The position numbers and the translations under genes are program-made. Below are positions 8,807 to 17,908 of a stretch of 64,000 bases of DNA, in pieces. Positions within the stretch are counted from its first letter, which is position 1. Each line of letters opens with the position of its first letter. Source of the DNA: Ectothiorhodospiraceae bacterium (lineage in GTDB: Bacteria; Pseudomonadota; Gammaproteobacteria; Nitrococcales; Aquisalimonadaceae); contig JAFIFV010000130.1 of assembly GCA_020831845.1 (NCBI GenBank), positions 28,775-92,774 of the forward strand, given 5' to 3'. The notes below the pieces were generated by a model that did not search any database, was not told where the DNA came from, and saw only the letters and a list, made by a program, of their open reading frames with translations.

Positions 8807-10906
8807 TCATTCCCGGGAGGCGCAGACCCGGGCGGACTGCTGCACCGCGGCCACGACGCCGGCCCGGCCCGACACCGACAGCGCCCTGGCGCTGGCCTGC
8901 CAATCCCTGCCCTGCAGCACGCGCAACAGCAACGGCAGCACCGGCTGAAGCGGCCTGTCGGCCGCGGCCATGCGCGGAAGCATGTGCCAACTCAGGCGTC
9001 GGAGCGCCGGCAGGCAGGTTTCGAAGCCGCGCGCGCCGTCGGTAAACGACAGTACATCCTGCCAATCGGCATCCCGCATCAGCTCCTGCACAGGGCACGC
9101 TGCGAGCAGTTCCCACAGCAGTTCCGGTTCCAGCCGCTGCAGGCTGTCCTGCAGATGCACAGGCAGCCCCTCGGCAAAGCGATCCCGTGCCTCCCGATAG
9201 ACCGCTTCCGCCTCGCCCGTCGGCGCGCGCAGCACCAGCACGGCATGGGCGCCGCTGGCCGGATCGCGACGGGGGCCAAGCCGCACCGGCAGGTAGCCGG
9301 CACGCGCCCAGAAGCGAAGCAACTCCGCCGAAGCCCCGAAGCTGGAACCGAGCAACCGCAATCCGCGCCCGTCAGCCCACGTCGGCAGCAGGCCCAGCAG
9401 CCGGCTTCCAACCATCCGGCCCTGCACCGCGGGGTGCACGGCAATCCGCATGACTCGCCCCATTCGATACTCGGCAGCCCGCCGCACGCCCGCATGGTTG
9501 GCCAACGACTGCGGCAGCAGGTGACCGTGAGGTCGCCGGTGACCAAGCCAGACCGCCTCCGCCACGTCGGGCTCGAAACCGCCCTCCTCGGCCACCAGCA
9601 TGGCACCGAGCACGGTGGTGCCGGAACGTGCCAGCGCGAGATGCAGATTCGGCCCGTCCAGAAGGTTGCGCAGATCGAACGGCCGGGTTCGGTAATGGGA
9701 CTGCACCAACAGCCCGAAAACCTGGCGCAACAGGCTTTCATCCCCCGCCAACGTGGCGCGGTCCAGCCACTCCAGCCGCAGCTCGTCCAGCATCGCCTCA
9801 CCGGCTTCGGGCGTTGCCGCATCCATCAGCAGGGTGCGGAACAGCAGCGGCTCCAACGGGTCGTCCGGCGCCCACCGGATCGGCTGGCGCAGCTCCAGCC
9901 GGCGCCATTGCGGCGTCTTCGCATCCAGCAGGCGATTGAAACGCAGCGCAAATCCCCTGCCGGAGCCTTCGTAGCCATGCACGGTGCTGGAAAACACGAT
10001 ACGCGAATACTGTTCGAGCAGGCGTGCCAGCATATCCACAGGCAGGCCCGCAGCCTCGTCCACCAGCACCAGATCGGCATCCGGTCGGCTGTCCAGCAAT
10101 TGGTCGGGCGGCAGATAGCGCACCGCGACGGCTGCCGCACCCGCGTGCCGAAACACCGCAGCCACGGCTGATTCCCGCGGCGCGGTCACAACCACCTGCC
10201 ACGGGCGAAGACGGCAAAGCGCCGCCACTGCCATGCCCAACGCCGCCGACTTGCCCCGCCCGCGGTCGGCTGTCAGGACCAGCGGGCGACGGCGATGACC
10301 GGTCGCCACCTTGCAGACGGCGTCCACCGCCTGCCGCTGGTCCTCCGTACCGCGTACTTGCCAGCGCGGGCCGTCACCGGCGGAGACGTCATGCTCGGGG
10401 ATGCAGCCCGGCGTCAGGCGTATAACCGTCCGGTCTTCGCGCAGCAGCCGCAGGAAACGCGTCAGATAGCGGGTGCTCAGGGAGTCGGGGGCATAGCCGT
10501 CAACGGTAATGCGTTCGCGTTCGGGGTCGGGGAAATCCGGCCATTCCTGCGCGGGCGGCGTCAGCAGCAACAGCAGGCCGCCGCCGCGCAGCGTGCCCGA
10601 CACCGCGCCGAGGGCATCGGGGTCAAGCCCGGCCCGGGTATCGTAGACCAGCAGGTCGGCTTCCTGCCCCAACAATCGCCGGGCACTGGCCGGCGGCATG
10701 ACCGCGTCCGGCACGTGCTCGGCCGTCTCGCCGAGCCAGTAGCCGGCCTCGCAGCCCTCCTCCCAGGCCAGGCGAGCCAGCCCACGGGTCCATCCGGCGG
10801 GGCCGGCGAGATGCAGCAACGCCCGATGGCCACGTGCGGCCAGGCTGGCACGCAACGCAGCGAACAGCCGACCGGCAGACAGCCTGTCGTCCGCATCGGC
10901 GGTCAT
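8807..10906 (-). CDS. tmcA: tRNA(Met) cytidine acetyltransferase (TmcA)
   Basis: Makes N4-acetylcytidine at the wobble base (C34) of elongator tRNA-Met using acetyl-CoA and ATP, which keeps AUG/AUA decoding accurate. 699 residues from ATG at 10906 (E. coli TmcA is about 671). An N-terminal domain is followed by the RecD-like helicase module with Walker A TADRGRGKSA at about 212-221 and Walker B LVLVDEAAG, then the GNAT acetyltransferase with the acetyl-CoA loop VQGRMVGSRLL. The start overlaps the stop of the upstream YkgJ-like gene (ATGA). A longer open frame upstream reads antisense to its neighbours and is not used. Confidence 0.93.
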   Translation of the reverse strand: MTADADDRLSAGRLFAALRASLAARGHRALLHLAGPAGWTRGLARLAWEEGCEAGYWLGETAEHVPDAVMPPASARRLLGQEADLLVYDTRAGLDPDALGAVSGTLRGGGLLLLLTPPAQEWPDFPDPERERITVDGYAPDSLSTRYLTRFLRLLREDRTVIRLTPGCIPEHDVSAGDGPRWQVRGTEDQRQAVDAVCKVATGHRRRPLVLTADRGRGKSAALGMAVAALCRLRPWQVVVTAPRESAVAAVFRHAGAAAVAVRYLPPDQLLDSRPDADLVLVDEAAGLPVDMLARLLEQYSRIVFSSTVHGYEGSGRGFALRFNRLLDAKTPQWRRLELRQPIRWAPDDPLEPLLFRTLLMDAATPEAGEAMLDELRLEWLDRATLAGDESLLRQVFGLLVQSHYRTRPFDLRNLLDGPNLHLALARSGTTVLGAMLVAEEGGFEPDVAEAVWLGHRRPHGHLLPQSLANHAGVRRAAEYRMGRVMRIAVHPAVQGRMVGSRLLGLLPTWADGRGLRLLGSSFGASAELLRFWARAGYLPVRLGPRRDPASGAHAVLVLRAPTGEAEAVYREARDRFAEGLPVHLQDSLQRLEPELLWELLAACPVQELMRDADWQDVLSFTDGARGFETCLPALRRLSWHMLPRMAAADRPLQPVLPLLLRVLQGRDWQASARALSVSGRAGVVAAVQQSARVCASRE

Positions 10907-11172
10907 GGACGGGTCTCCGCTTCCAGGGCGGACAGGAACGCCATGGCATGCTCCCGGGAGTCTCCACACATGGCCGGTTCCGGCTGCAATGCACCGCACA
11001 CCGCCGGCCGCTCCGGGAGCCCGAACAAACGGCAGCGGCCATCCGCGGTCAGTTGCACGCAGGGCACCCCGGCCGGTTTCCCCTGCGGCATGCCGGGAAT
11101 GGGCGTGCTGATGGAGATCGCAATACAGCAGGCTGCGCAGCCCGGGCGACAAAGCATGGCGCCACCGCTCAT
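10903..11172 (-). CDS. YkgJ-family cysteine-cluster protein
   Basis: 89 residues from ATG 11172, the start that overlaps the trmO stop (ATGA at 11169-11172). The N-terminal CRPGCAACC, then PCVQLTADGRCRLF and later CGALQPEPAMCGD carry the conserved cysteines of the YkgJ family, thought to bind zinc or an iron-sulphur centre. No reaction is known. It lies between two tRNA-modification genes with overlaps on both sides, so it is made together with them; a role in the same process is inference. Confidence 0.82.
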   Translation of the reverse strand: MSGGAMLCRPGCAACCIAISISTPIPGMPQGKPAGVPCVQLTADGRCRLFGLPERPAVCGALQPEPAMCGDSREHAMAFLSALEAETRP

Positions 11173-11909
11173 GAGGCCGGCTCGATCCGATCGACCAGCG
11201 CGGTCCCGCCGACCACCTGCCAACCCACTTCATGGCCGGCCAGCCGCATGCCGTGACGGGCTGCCTGCTCATCGCCCCGGTAAGCCGGGCGTGGGTCCAG
11301 CGCCAGGGTCTGGGTGATCAGGCTCTCCAGCCGCGCCGCATGCTCCACCGCCAAGCCGGCCAGGTAGCCGCGTGCCGGCTCCGCGTACCGGACCAGCAGC
11401 CGCGTCTCCGGAGCATCAGTGAAGGCCGCCGGTGCCCGGGCCTCAGGGGCTGCGTCGGCATACGGAAGATAGGGCTTGATGTCCAGAACCGGGGTGCCGT
11501 CCACCAGATCGTGACCGGCGATGTGCAACACCGCCTCCCCGCCCGTCATCTCCCAGCCGCGGAATTCGACCAGGGACAGGCCGACGGGGTTGGGCCGGAA
11601 CGGGGAGCGCGTGGCGAACACGCCGAGGCGCCGGTTGCCCCCCAGACGCGGGGGGCGGACGGTGGGCCTCCAGCCCTGGGCAGCGGAGAGGTGGAACCAG
11701 AACAGGACCCAGAGGTGGGAATACGCCTCCAGCCCCTGCAGGGCTTCGGCCCTGGCGGAATCGCCGCACAGGAGAATCTTCGCCGTCGCCTCGGCGACCA
11801 GCCCCGGCTGCCTGGGCGTACCGAACTTCTGCTGGTAGCAGCTTTCGACACGTCCGATGATCTGCAGTGTCGGCAGCGCACTCGCCGTGGGCGCTGGCTG
11901 TTCGTTCAT
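11169..11909 (-). CDS. trmO: tRNA (t6A37-N6)-methyltransferase TrmO (TsaA/YaeB family)
   Basis: SAM-dependent methyltransferase making m6t6A37 in threonine tRNA. 246 residues. Starts with the family opening IIGRVESCYQQKFGTPRQPGLV, then LEAYSHLWVLFWFH and the SAM-binding loop region FATRSPFRPNPVGLSLVE characteristic of the TsaA beta-barrel. The C-terminal VDGTPVLDIKPYLPYADA is also conserved. ATG 11909 is preceded by GGAGTAGCTC and lies 3 bases after the stop of the acylase gene. Confidence 0.92.
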   Translation of the reverse strand: MNEQPAPTASALPTLQIIGRVESCYQQKFGTPRQPGLVAEATAKILLCGDSARAEALQGLEAYSHLWVLFWFHLSAAQGWRPTVRPPRLGGNRRLGVFATRSPFRPNPVGLSLVEFRGWEMTGGEAVLHIAGHDLVDGTPVLDIKPYLPYADAAPEARAPAAFTDAPETRLLVRYAEPARGYLAGLAVEHAARLESLITQTLALDPRPAYRGDEQAARHGMRLAGHEVGWQVVGGTALVDRIEPAS

Positions 11910-11912
11910 GAG

Positions 11913-14306
11913 CTACTCCGGCACCAATACCGCGTTGCGCACTGCGGCCCCGGAGACCGCATCCCGGCCATAGGCCCAGATCTCCGGCTCTCCAGTCAGC
12001 CATGCCTGCAACTGATCCCGGAAGTGCGGATGAAACTGACGGGCGGCCACGCCCCCGGCCAGATTCACGCGCAAGCGCTCCGGTTCGGCGAAGTCTACCA
12101 GCAGCCGCAACGAGTCGTGCAGGCGTGCTTCGAAAGACAACCCCTGGGCGTAGGCGGCACGCAGCAGTGTCTCGCCCGAGCCGCCGTAGGGGTGGCTGCC
12201 GCCCCCCAGCCAGTCACGCCCCGGGCCCTCGGGCCGCAGCGGGCTGATAAAGGTGATGCGATGCGCCTCGCCCCAGCGCCAGGCGCCGGGCTCCGCCCCG
12301 TATACCTCGCGTAGCCGCTCCAGAACAGCGACCACCGCATCCTCCTCCACCCTGGACTGGGCAGGACCGGCTTGTCCGTGCCACTGGTCCAGTTCGTCGT
12401 CGAGCAGCAACTGGTCGAAACGCTCCTGCCAGAGGTAGGGAATGGCGAGATACGCGCGGGTCAGCTCATCCCCCAGCAGCGGCGCATATGCCTGGCTGGC
12501 CAACTCCCGGTACAGGGCCTGATAGATCAGCGGCGCGGCCTGGTCCGCAGCGTCGTGCAGATCCCACGCCGCCAGCAGATCGCGCGCCTCCGCCAGGCCG
12601 GACAGGCCGGGCTGGCTGCTCAGCAGCCGATCCATCGCGTCCACCATGCGCTCGCGGATGCGAGCGGCCTGCAGATTGCGCGTGTCCTGCATGTAGCGCC
12701 AGTGGTCGTCCCAGTCGTGCGCCTCCTGCTGGTCCAGCAGGCTGGCGATTCGGCGATGCCGGTAGGCCGGCGCAAAGGAGAAGGAGTAGTACGCCTCCAG
12801 GCCGGCCGGCCGGTTGTCATGGTTGGCGGCGGCGACCCAGCCGCGCTCCGGGTTTCTCTCGGCGGGCATGGCGTCGGCGGGCAACCACCCCAGCCAGTCG
12901 TCCTCTTCGGTCACCGTCCTCGGGAAAACGCCCTGGTTATCGGCCCGCAGCGGCACGCGCCCGGTGGCGCGGAAGCCGATGTCGCCGTCGGCTGTGGCGT
13001 AGACCACGTTGAACAGGAAGATGTCGATACGGCGTAAGGCATCTTCCAGCGCATCTGCCGAATCCGCTCGCCACAGGGCGTGGAAACCGGGTTCCCGTTC
13101 CCAGGCATCGGGATCGGCGGCGGCCCAGCGCAGGCTGAGCACCCGCTCCCCGGCCCGGCCGCGGCGGTTGTCGCTGATCACCGGTCCGCGTCGGGTCTCG
13201 CGCACCACCAGCTGTTCCTCGCGAAATCCGCCCGGGGCCTCTGCGTCCCGCACACGGATGGTTTCCGTGCGGGTACGAAGCGGCGTGCTGCGTCCACCTT
13301 CCAGGTAGGCACCGGGATCGTCCGGGTCCAGATGCTCGATGTAGACGTCCTGCATGTCGCCATAGCTATTAGTGACGCCGAATGCCACGTGCCGGTTCCG
13401 CCCCACCACCAGCCCCGGCAGGCCCGGAATGGCCGCCCCTACCGCTTCCACCCCGGGCACGCTCAACCCCATGGGGTGCCAGACACCCGGCAGCACACGC
13501 GCATCCAGGTGCGGGTCGTTGGCCAGCACGGCGGCTCCGCGCCGCGAGCGTTCCGGCGCCACCGCCCATGCATTGCTGCCGACCGCCACCATGCCCGGCA
13601 CCACCTCCGCAGGATGATCAGGCAATAGCGAGTGCAGCGGCCCCGGCGCCGCGTCCGGCAGGCTGGCCTGGACGCCCGGCCGCAGCAGGCGCAGGGCGGC
13701 TTCGTCGCCGAGCCGGTCGCGGATGCGCTGCATGACCAGCTTTTCCGGATAAGTCTGGCTCTGACTGAAGGAGACAAAATGGGCGATGGCCATCAGATCG
13801 GTCGGCGTCACGGCCCTCGGTTCCAGCCCTACGAGCCTCAGTTCCAACGGGTGCTCGTGCCGGTAGTGTTCAACATAGGCATTGATCCCATCCGCATAGG
13901 CCTGCAGCACCTGCCGGGTTTCGGGCCCCAGTCGTTTGGCATGGCGCTCGGCGTTACCCTGCAGGTCCAGCAGCCGAATCAGGCGATCCGAACCGATCCC
14001 GCTCTCGCCCATGATCTCCGCCAGGCGACCGGCGATCAGCTCGCGATACAGCGTCAACTGGAAAAGCCGGTGCTGGGCGGTCACGAAACCCTGGGCCATG
14101 TAGAGATCCTGCAGGTCTTCGGCATACAGAAACGGTATACCGCGCTCATCACGGTATACCTGCACAGGCTCCTTAAGACCGGGCAGGATCAGTTCCCCGT
14201 CCACCTGGTACAGGGTTCTTTGCCAGGCCCACCAGGTCGCAGCCCCCGCCACCGCCAGGGTGACCAGCAACAGGAACAGCAGAATGCGAACCACCAATGG
14301 CTTCAT
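11913..14306 (-). CDS. Penicillin acylase family N-terminal-nucleophile hydrolase
   Basis: 797 residues from ATG 14306, chosen for its AGGA ribosome site and because an N-terminal membrane/signal segment (about residues 5-22) follows; the frame extends upstream to 14513 without support. Family layout: alpha part, autocleavage site with the nucleophile Ser244 in VGSNAWAV, then the beta part with LANDPHL and later conserved AANHDNRP. Proteins of this family cleave amides such as penicillin G side chains or acyl-homoserine lactones; the natural substrate cannot be told from sequence. Likely periplasmic. First gene of the operon with trmO, ykgJ-like and tmcA. Confidence 0.9.
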   Translation of the reverse strand: MKPLVVRILLFLLLVTLAVAGAATWWAWQRTLYQVDGELILPGLKEPVQVYRDERGIPFLYAEDLQDLYMAQGFVTAQHRLFQLTLYRELIAGRLAEIMGESGIGSDRLIRLLDLQGNAERHAKRLGPETRQVLQAYADGINAYVEHYRHEHPLELRLVGLEPRAVTPTDLMAIAHFVSFSQSQTYPEKLVMQRIRDRLGDEAALRLLRPGVQASLPDAAPGPLHSLLPDHPAEVVPGMVAVGSNAWAVAPERSRRGAAVLANDPHLDARVLPGVWHPMGLSVPGVEAVGAAIPGLPGLVVGRNRHVAFGVTNSYGDMQDVYIEHLDPDDPGAYLEGGRSTPLRTRTETIRVRDAEAPGGFREEQLVVRETRRGPVISDNRRGRAGERVLSLRWAAADPDAWEREPGFHALWRADSADALEDALRRIDIFLFNVVYATADGDIGFRATGRVPLRADNQGVFPRTVTEEDDWLGWLPADAMPAERNPERGWVAAANHDNRPAGLEAYYSFSFAPAYRHRRIASLLDQQEAHDWDDHWRYMQDTRNLQAARIRERMVDAMDRLLSSQPGLSGLAEARDLLAAWDLHDAADQAAPLIYQALYRELASQAYAPLLGDELTRAYLAIPYLWQERFDQLLLDDELDQWHGQAGPAQSRVEEDAVVAVLERLREVYGAEPGAWRWGEAHRITFISPLRPEGPGRDWLGGGSHPYGGSGETLLRAAYAQGLSFEARLHDSLRLLVDFAEPERLRVNLAGGVAARQFHPHFRDQLQAWLTGEPEIWAYGRDAVSGAAVRNAVLVPE

Positions 14307-14559
14307 GGAACTGTCCTGCGAGCAGGCCACTTGCAGGTGGCCGGGGCTGGACGCGGTCTGGACATGGTCGGTAACGGTTTCATGGATCCCTTCTACACGA
14401 CGGAGTGCGAACGCTCCGATTTCGCATATCCTTGCTGGACACAAACCGGACGCCGTGCCGCAGCGGGCACGGGTGGCATCAAGCAGTCGGAGTGTCCTGC
14501 TGAACACTACCACGGTTGTTGCGGGTGGTCAGTGGCACGAAAAATTGGATTTCCATCAG

Positions 14560-14576
14560 ACGGAAATCGTTTCCGT
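14560..14576. promoter_or_regulatory. Probable IclR-family operator upstream of glcB
   Basis: Perfect palindrome ACGGAAA-TCG-TTTCCGT, flanked by TCCAT (14552-14556) and ATGGA (14578-14582). The known E. coli IclR/AllR operators have the form TGGAAA-N3-TTTCCA, so this differs only at the outermost core base. It is centred 84 bases before the glcB ATG and about 49 bases before the start site predicted from TAGAAT. The regulator gene is not in the window. Confidence 0.55.
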
Positions 14577-14604
14577 AATGGATGAATCACCGGGTCAGTT
14601 CCGG

Positions 14605-14610
14605 TAGAAT
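14605..14610 (+). promoter_or_regulatory. Possible -10 box of glcB
   Basis: TAGAAT differs from the sigma-70 consensus TATAAT at one position and lies 42 bases before the ATG. No good -35 hexamer is found 16-18 bases upstream, which would fit a promoter needing an activator or simply a weak match. Confidence 0.35.
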
Positions 14611-14651
14611 GCGGCAACCCTTGAACCCTATTCCGGGAGGAGTCAGCAGCC

Positions 14652-16826
14652 ATGACAGAACGCGTTGAAATCGGCGGATTGAAGATCGCCAAACCGCTTT
14701 ACGACCTGGTGGCGAACGAAGTGGCGCCCGGCACCGGCGTGTCCGCGGATGCCGTCTGGTCGGCACTGGAGACCATTGTCCGGGAGATGGGCCCGCGCAA
14801 CCGCGAACTGCTGAAGAAGCGGGACGAGCTGCAGGCCACGATTGACAAGTACCACCTGGACCGGAAAGGCCAGGCACACGATCCCGCCGCCTACAAGGCG
14901 TTCCTGGAAGAGATTGGCTACCTGCAGCCGGAAGGCGATGATTTCCAGGTCTCCACCAGCAATGTCGATGCGGAAATCGCCGAGATCGCGGGGCCGCAGC
15001 TGGTGGTGCCGGTGATGAATGCGCGCTATGCGCTGAACGCGGCCAATGCCCGCTGGGGGAGCCTGTACGACGCGCTCTATGGCACCGACGTGATCGCCGA
15101 GGATGGCGGCCTGGAGAAGGGGTCCAGCTATAACCCGAAACGCGGCGCCCGTGTGGTGGCAGAAGCGGCCAAGGTGCTGGACAATGCCGCACCGCTTGCC
15201 CAGGGCAGTCACGCCGACGCCACCGCCTATGCGGTGGTGGATGGCGAGCTGGCCGTAACCGTGAAAGGCCAGCAGGTCGGGCTCAGGAATGGCGCCCAGT
15301 TCGTTGGCTACAACGGCGATGCTTCCGCGCCCAGCGCCGTGCTGCTGCGCAAGAACAACCTGCACCTGGAAATCCAGATCGACAAGCAGGACGCCATCGG
15401 CAAGGACCACGCTGCCGGCGTCAAGGACGTGCTGATGGAATCGGCAGTCACCGCCATCCAGGACTGCGAGGACTCCGTGGCGGCGGTGGACGCAGAAGAC
15501 AAGGTGGTGGTCTATCGCAACTGGCTCGGCCTCATGAAGGGCGATCTGGAGGAAAGCGTTTCCAAGGGCGCCAAGACCTTCACCCGCCGACTGAACCCGG
15601 ACCGCGACTACGTCAAACCGGACGGCGGCAAACTGACACTGCACGGCCGCGCGCTGATGCTGGTACGCAACGTCGGCCACCTGATGACCAACCCGGCAGT
15701 ACTGGATGCCAACGGGGAGGAAATACCCGAGGGCATGCTGGATGCCATGATCACTTCGCTGTGCGCCGTGCACGACGTCAAGGGCACCGGCAAGCTGCGC
15801 AACTCCCGCGCCGGCAGCGTGTACATCGTGAAGCCGAAAATGCACGGCCCCGATGAAGTCGCCTTCGCCTGTGAACTGTTCGACCGCGTCGAGGACGCGC
15901 TGGGGCTGGCGCGCAACACGCTGAAGATCGGCGTGATGGACGAGGAACGCCGCACCACGGTGAACCTGAAGGCCTGTCTGAGAGTTGCGCGCGAGCGTAT
16001 CATCTTCATCAATACCGGTTTCCTGGACCGCACCGGCGACGAAATCCATACCTCCATGGAACTGGGTCCGTTCAAGCGCAAGGATGCCATCAAGGGCGAG
16101 CCCTGGATCGCCGCCTACGAGAACTGGAACGTGGATATCGGCCTGGAATGCGGGCTGCGCGGCCACGCCCAGATCGGCAAGGGCATGTGGCCCAAACCGG
16201 ACATGATGCGGGAGATGCTGGACACCAAGATCGGCCACCCGAAGGCTGGCGCGAACACCGCCTGGGTGCCCTCTCCCACGGCGGCTACGCTGCATGCGCT
16301 GCACTACCATCAGGTGGACGTGCAGTCGGTGCAGGAGGAACTGAGCAAGCGTCAGCGGGCCAGCCTGGACGACATCCTGACCATACCGGTGGAAGCCAGT
16401 GCCGACTGGTCGGCGGATGAAATCCAGAAAGAGCTGGACAACAATGCCCAGGGCATCCTCGGCTACGTGGTGCGCTGGATCGATCAGGGCGTGGGCTGCT
16501 CGAAAGTGCCGGACATCAAGGATGTCGGCCTGATGGAAGACCGCGCCACGCTGCGCATTTCCAGCCAGCACATCGCGAACTGGCTGCATCACGGCATAGT
16601 CAGCGAGGCCCAGGTCACCGAAACCATGAAGCGCATGGCTGAAGTGGTGGACCGGCAGAACGCCGGCGACGCCGCCTACCGGAACATGGCGCCGAATTTC
16701 GACGACAGAGTGGCATTCCAGGCTGCCTGCCACCTGGTGTTCAAGGGCCGTGAGCAGCCGAATGGCTATACCGAACCGGTCCTGCATCGCCGCCGCCGGG
16801 AGGCCAAGGCGAAATACGGCAGCTGA
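14652..16826 (+). CDS. glcB: Malate synthase G
   Basis: Condenses glyoxylate with acetyl-CoA to malate, completing the glyoxylate cycle or glycolate use. 724 residues, the same length as E. coli GlcB, with the form-G insert. Recognisable segments: opening [40 protein letters not shown], the metal/glyoxylate region [16 protein letters not shown] and [21 protein letters not shown] strong GGGAGGAG ribosome site is at 14635-14642. It is a single-gene unit ended by the terminator at 16832. It complements the fatty-acid oxidation cluster, whose acetyl-CoA it can help assimilate. Confidence 0.96.
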   Translation: MTERVEIGGLKIAKPLYDLVANEVAPGTGVSADAVWSALETIVREMGPRNRELLKKRDELQATIDKYHLDRKGQAHDPAAYKAFLEEIGYLQPEGDDFQVSTSNVDAEIAEIAGPQLVVPVMNARYALNAANARWGSLYDALYGTDVIAEDGGLEKGSSYNPKRGARVVAEAAKVLDNAAPLAQGSHADATAYAVVDGELAVTVKGQQVGLRNGAQFVGYNGDASAPSAVLLRKNNLHLEIQIDKQDAIGKDHAAGVKDVLMESAVTAIQDCEDSVAAVDAEDKVVVYRNWLGLMKGDLEESVSKGAKTFTRRLNPDRDYVKPDGGKLTLHGRALMLVRNVGHLMTNPAVLDANGEEIPEGMLDAMITSLCAVHDVKGTGKLRNSRAGSVYIVKPKMHGPDEVAFACELFDRVEDALGLARNTLKIGVMDEERRTTVNLKACLRVARERIIFINTGFLDRTGDEIHTSMELGPFKRKDAIKGEPWIAAYENWNVDIGLECGLRGHAQIGKGMWPKPDMMREMLDTKIGHPKAGANTAWVPSPTAATLHALHYHQVDVQSVQEELSKRQRASLDDILTIPVEASADWSADEIQKELDNNAQGILGYVVRWIDQGVGCSKVPDIKDVGLMEDRATLRISSQHIANWLHHGIVSEAQVTETMKRMAEVVDRQNAGDAAYRNMAPNFDDRVAFQAACHLVFKGREQPNGYTEPVLHRRRREAKAKYGS

Positions 16827-16831
16827 TCCTC

Positions 16832-16860
16832 AATACCCCGCTCCGGCGGGGTATTTTTTT
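16832..16860 (+). terminator. Intrinsic terminator of glcB
   Basis: Perfect 10-bp stem AATACCCCGC / GCGGGGTATT with a TCCG loop, ending in a T-tract (T run to 16860). It starts five bases after the glcB stop and lies before the convergent CDF gene. Confidence 0.93.
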
Positions 16861-16874
16861 GCCGCCCGTGCCAC

Positions 16875-17816
16875 TCAGACGGTTTCGATGACCGCCCGGC
16901 CGTCGCCGGCCTTCGGCGCCGCCCAACGCTCGTCGGCAGTGAACAGGGCGTCCACCACGACCTGCGGGTGAACCTGGCGCACGGCCTGATCCAGGCGAAG
17001 GCGAAGCGCGTCCAGCGTTGCCAGCCGCTCGACGGGAAAATCGGCCGGCAATACCACGTGGATGATCACGTACAAGGTGCGGCCAGGGCGTACCATGCGC
17101 ACGTACAGCCTGCTCACGGGCTGCGTCACCAGCGCCTGCTCGATGGCCAACCTGACCGGATCGGCGATGCCGGCCGGTGGAGTCCTGTTCAACAACTCCA
17201 TGATCGCCCGCGATGCCAGCCGGATGGGCACCCCCAGGAAAATCAGCACGACGCAAGCCACCAGCAGCGGATCGATATAGGCGGCGATGACGTTCCACCC
17301 CAGCCATTGCGCCAGTGGCACCATGCAGAAGGCCAGAAAGACGGTGGCGGAGATAATGCTGTTCAGCAGCCAGTTCTCCACGTCCGCATCCACCAGCGGG
17401 CTGCCTGCGAGCTTCTGCTGGCGACGCAACCACCAGGCGGTGAAGGAACAGACGGTCGTAGCGAAGCCAGCGTAGAGAATAGCCAGTCCCGCCTCCACCG
17501 CCCGCCCGCCGGTGAACAGCGCCACCAGCGAATCCACGAGCGCCACCGCGGAAATGCCGAAAATGAGCAGGCCCTTGCCCGCATTGACCAGAGATTCGAA
17601 ATAGGCGTGGCCAAAGGGGAATTCGGGGCTGTCCGGCCGGGTGGCCAGGCGGGCGACGCGAATCGTGACCACCGCCACTGCGAAATAGGTCAGGTTGAAC
17701 AAGCCATCCAGCAGTATGGCTCCGGAATTGGTCAGCACTGCGAAGACAACGCCGGCAATACCCATCAGCAGGGCAACTGCCGCCGACATGAGCAGCGCCC
17801 GGTTTTCCGCTTTCAT
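16875..17816 (-). CDS. Cation diffusion facilitator family protein with altered metal-site residues
   Basis: 313 residues: about six membrane helices up to residue 210 and a cytoplasmic C-terminal domain (VRPGRTLYVIIHVVLP). CDF proteins export Zn, Fe, Co or Mn in exchange for protons through a site made of DxxxD in helix 2 and HxxxD in helix 5. Here helix 2 reads LLDGLFN (Asp37, Asn41) and helix 5 reads DVENWLLN (Asn148, Asn152), so three of four expected ligands appear as Asn. The fold assignment is good, but the transported ion and even activity are uncertain. No operon partner is within 90 bases. Confidence 0.8.
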   Translation of the reverse strand: MKAENRALLMSAAVALLMGIAGVVFAVLTNSGAILLDGLFNLTYFAVAVVTIRVARLATRPDSPEFPFGHAYFESLVNAGKGLLIFGISAVALVDSLVALFTGGRAVEAGLAILYAGFATTVCSFTAWWLRRQQKLAGSPLVDADVENWLLNSIISATVFLAFCMVPLAQWLGWNVIAAYIDPLLVACVVLIFLGVPIRLASRAIMELLNRTPPAGIADPVRLAIEQALVTQPVSRLYVRMVRPGRTLYVIIHVVLPADFPVERLATLDALRLRLDQAVRQVHPQVVVDALFTADERWAAPKAGDGRAVIETV

Positions 17817-17908
17817 TGACTGAAGAACTCCGATAACCGGGGGCGCCCAGGGCGCTCCCGGCTGAGCTGGTGCGCAACCAGGGGCCGCCGATCAGGAACC
17901 GGGAAACA

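Larger units (their letters stand above)
14307..14651. other. Divergent promoter region between the acylase gene and glcB
   Basis: 345 bases separating two divergent genes. Near the acylase start a perfect GGCCAC/GTGGCC hairpin lies at 14325-14342 and would fall in that gene's leader. A second 7-bp stem, CCGTGCC/GGCACGG, is at 14453-14472. The glcB side carries the IclR-type palindrome and the -10-like TAGAAT listed separately. No coding sequence is convincing. Confidence 0.6.

Noticed and set aside
8765..10171. 468-codon plus-strand frame opposite tmcA
   Set aside because: Low-complexity Arg/Gln/Pro composition and no domain; antisense shadow of tmcA.
8807..11272. 821-residue version of TmcA
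   Set aside because: The extra N-terminus is a frame-shifted reading of the YkgJ-like and trmO genes; the start at 10906 overlaps the upstream stop as expected.
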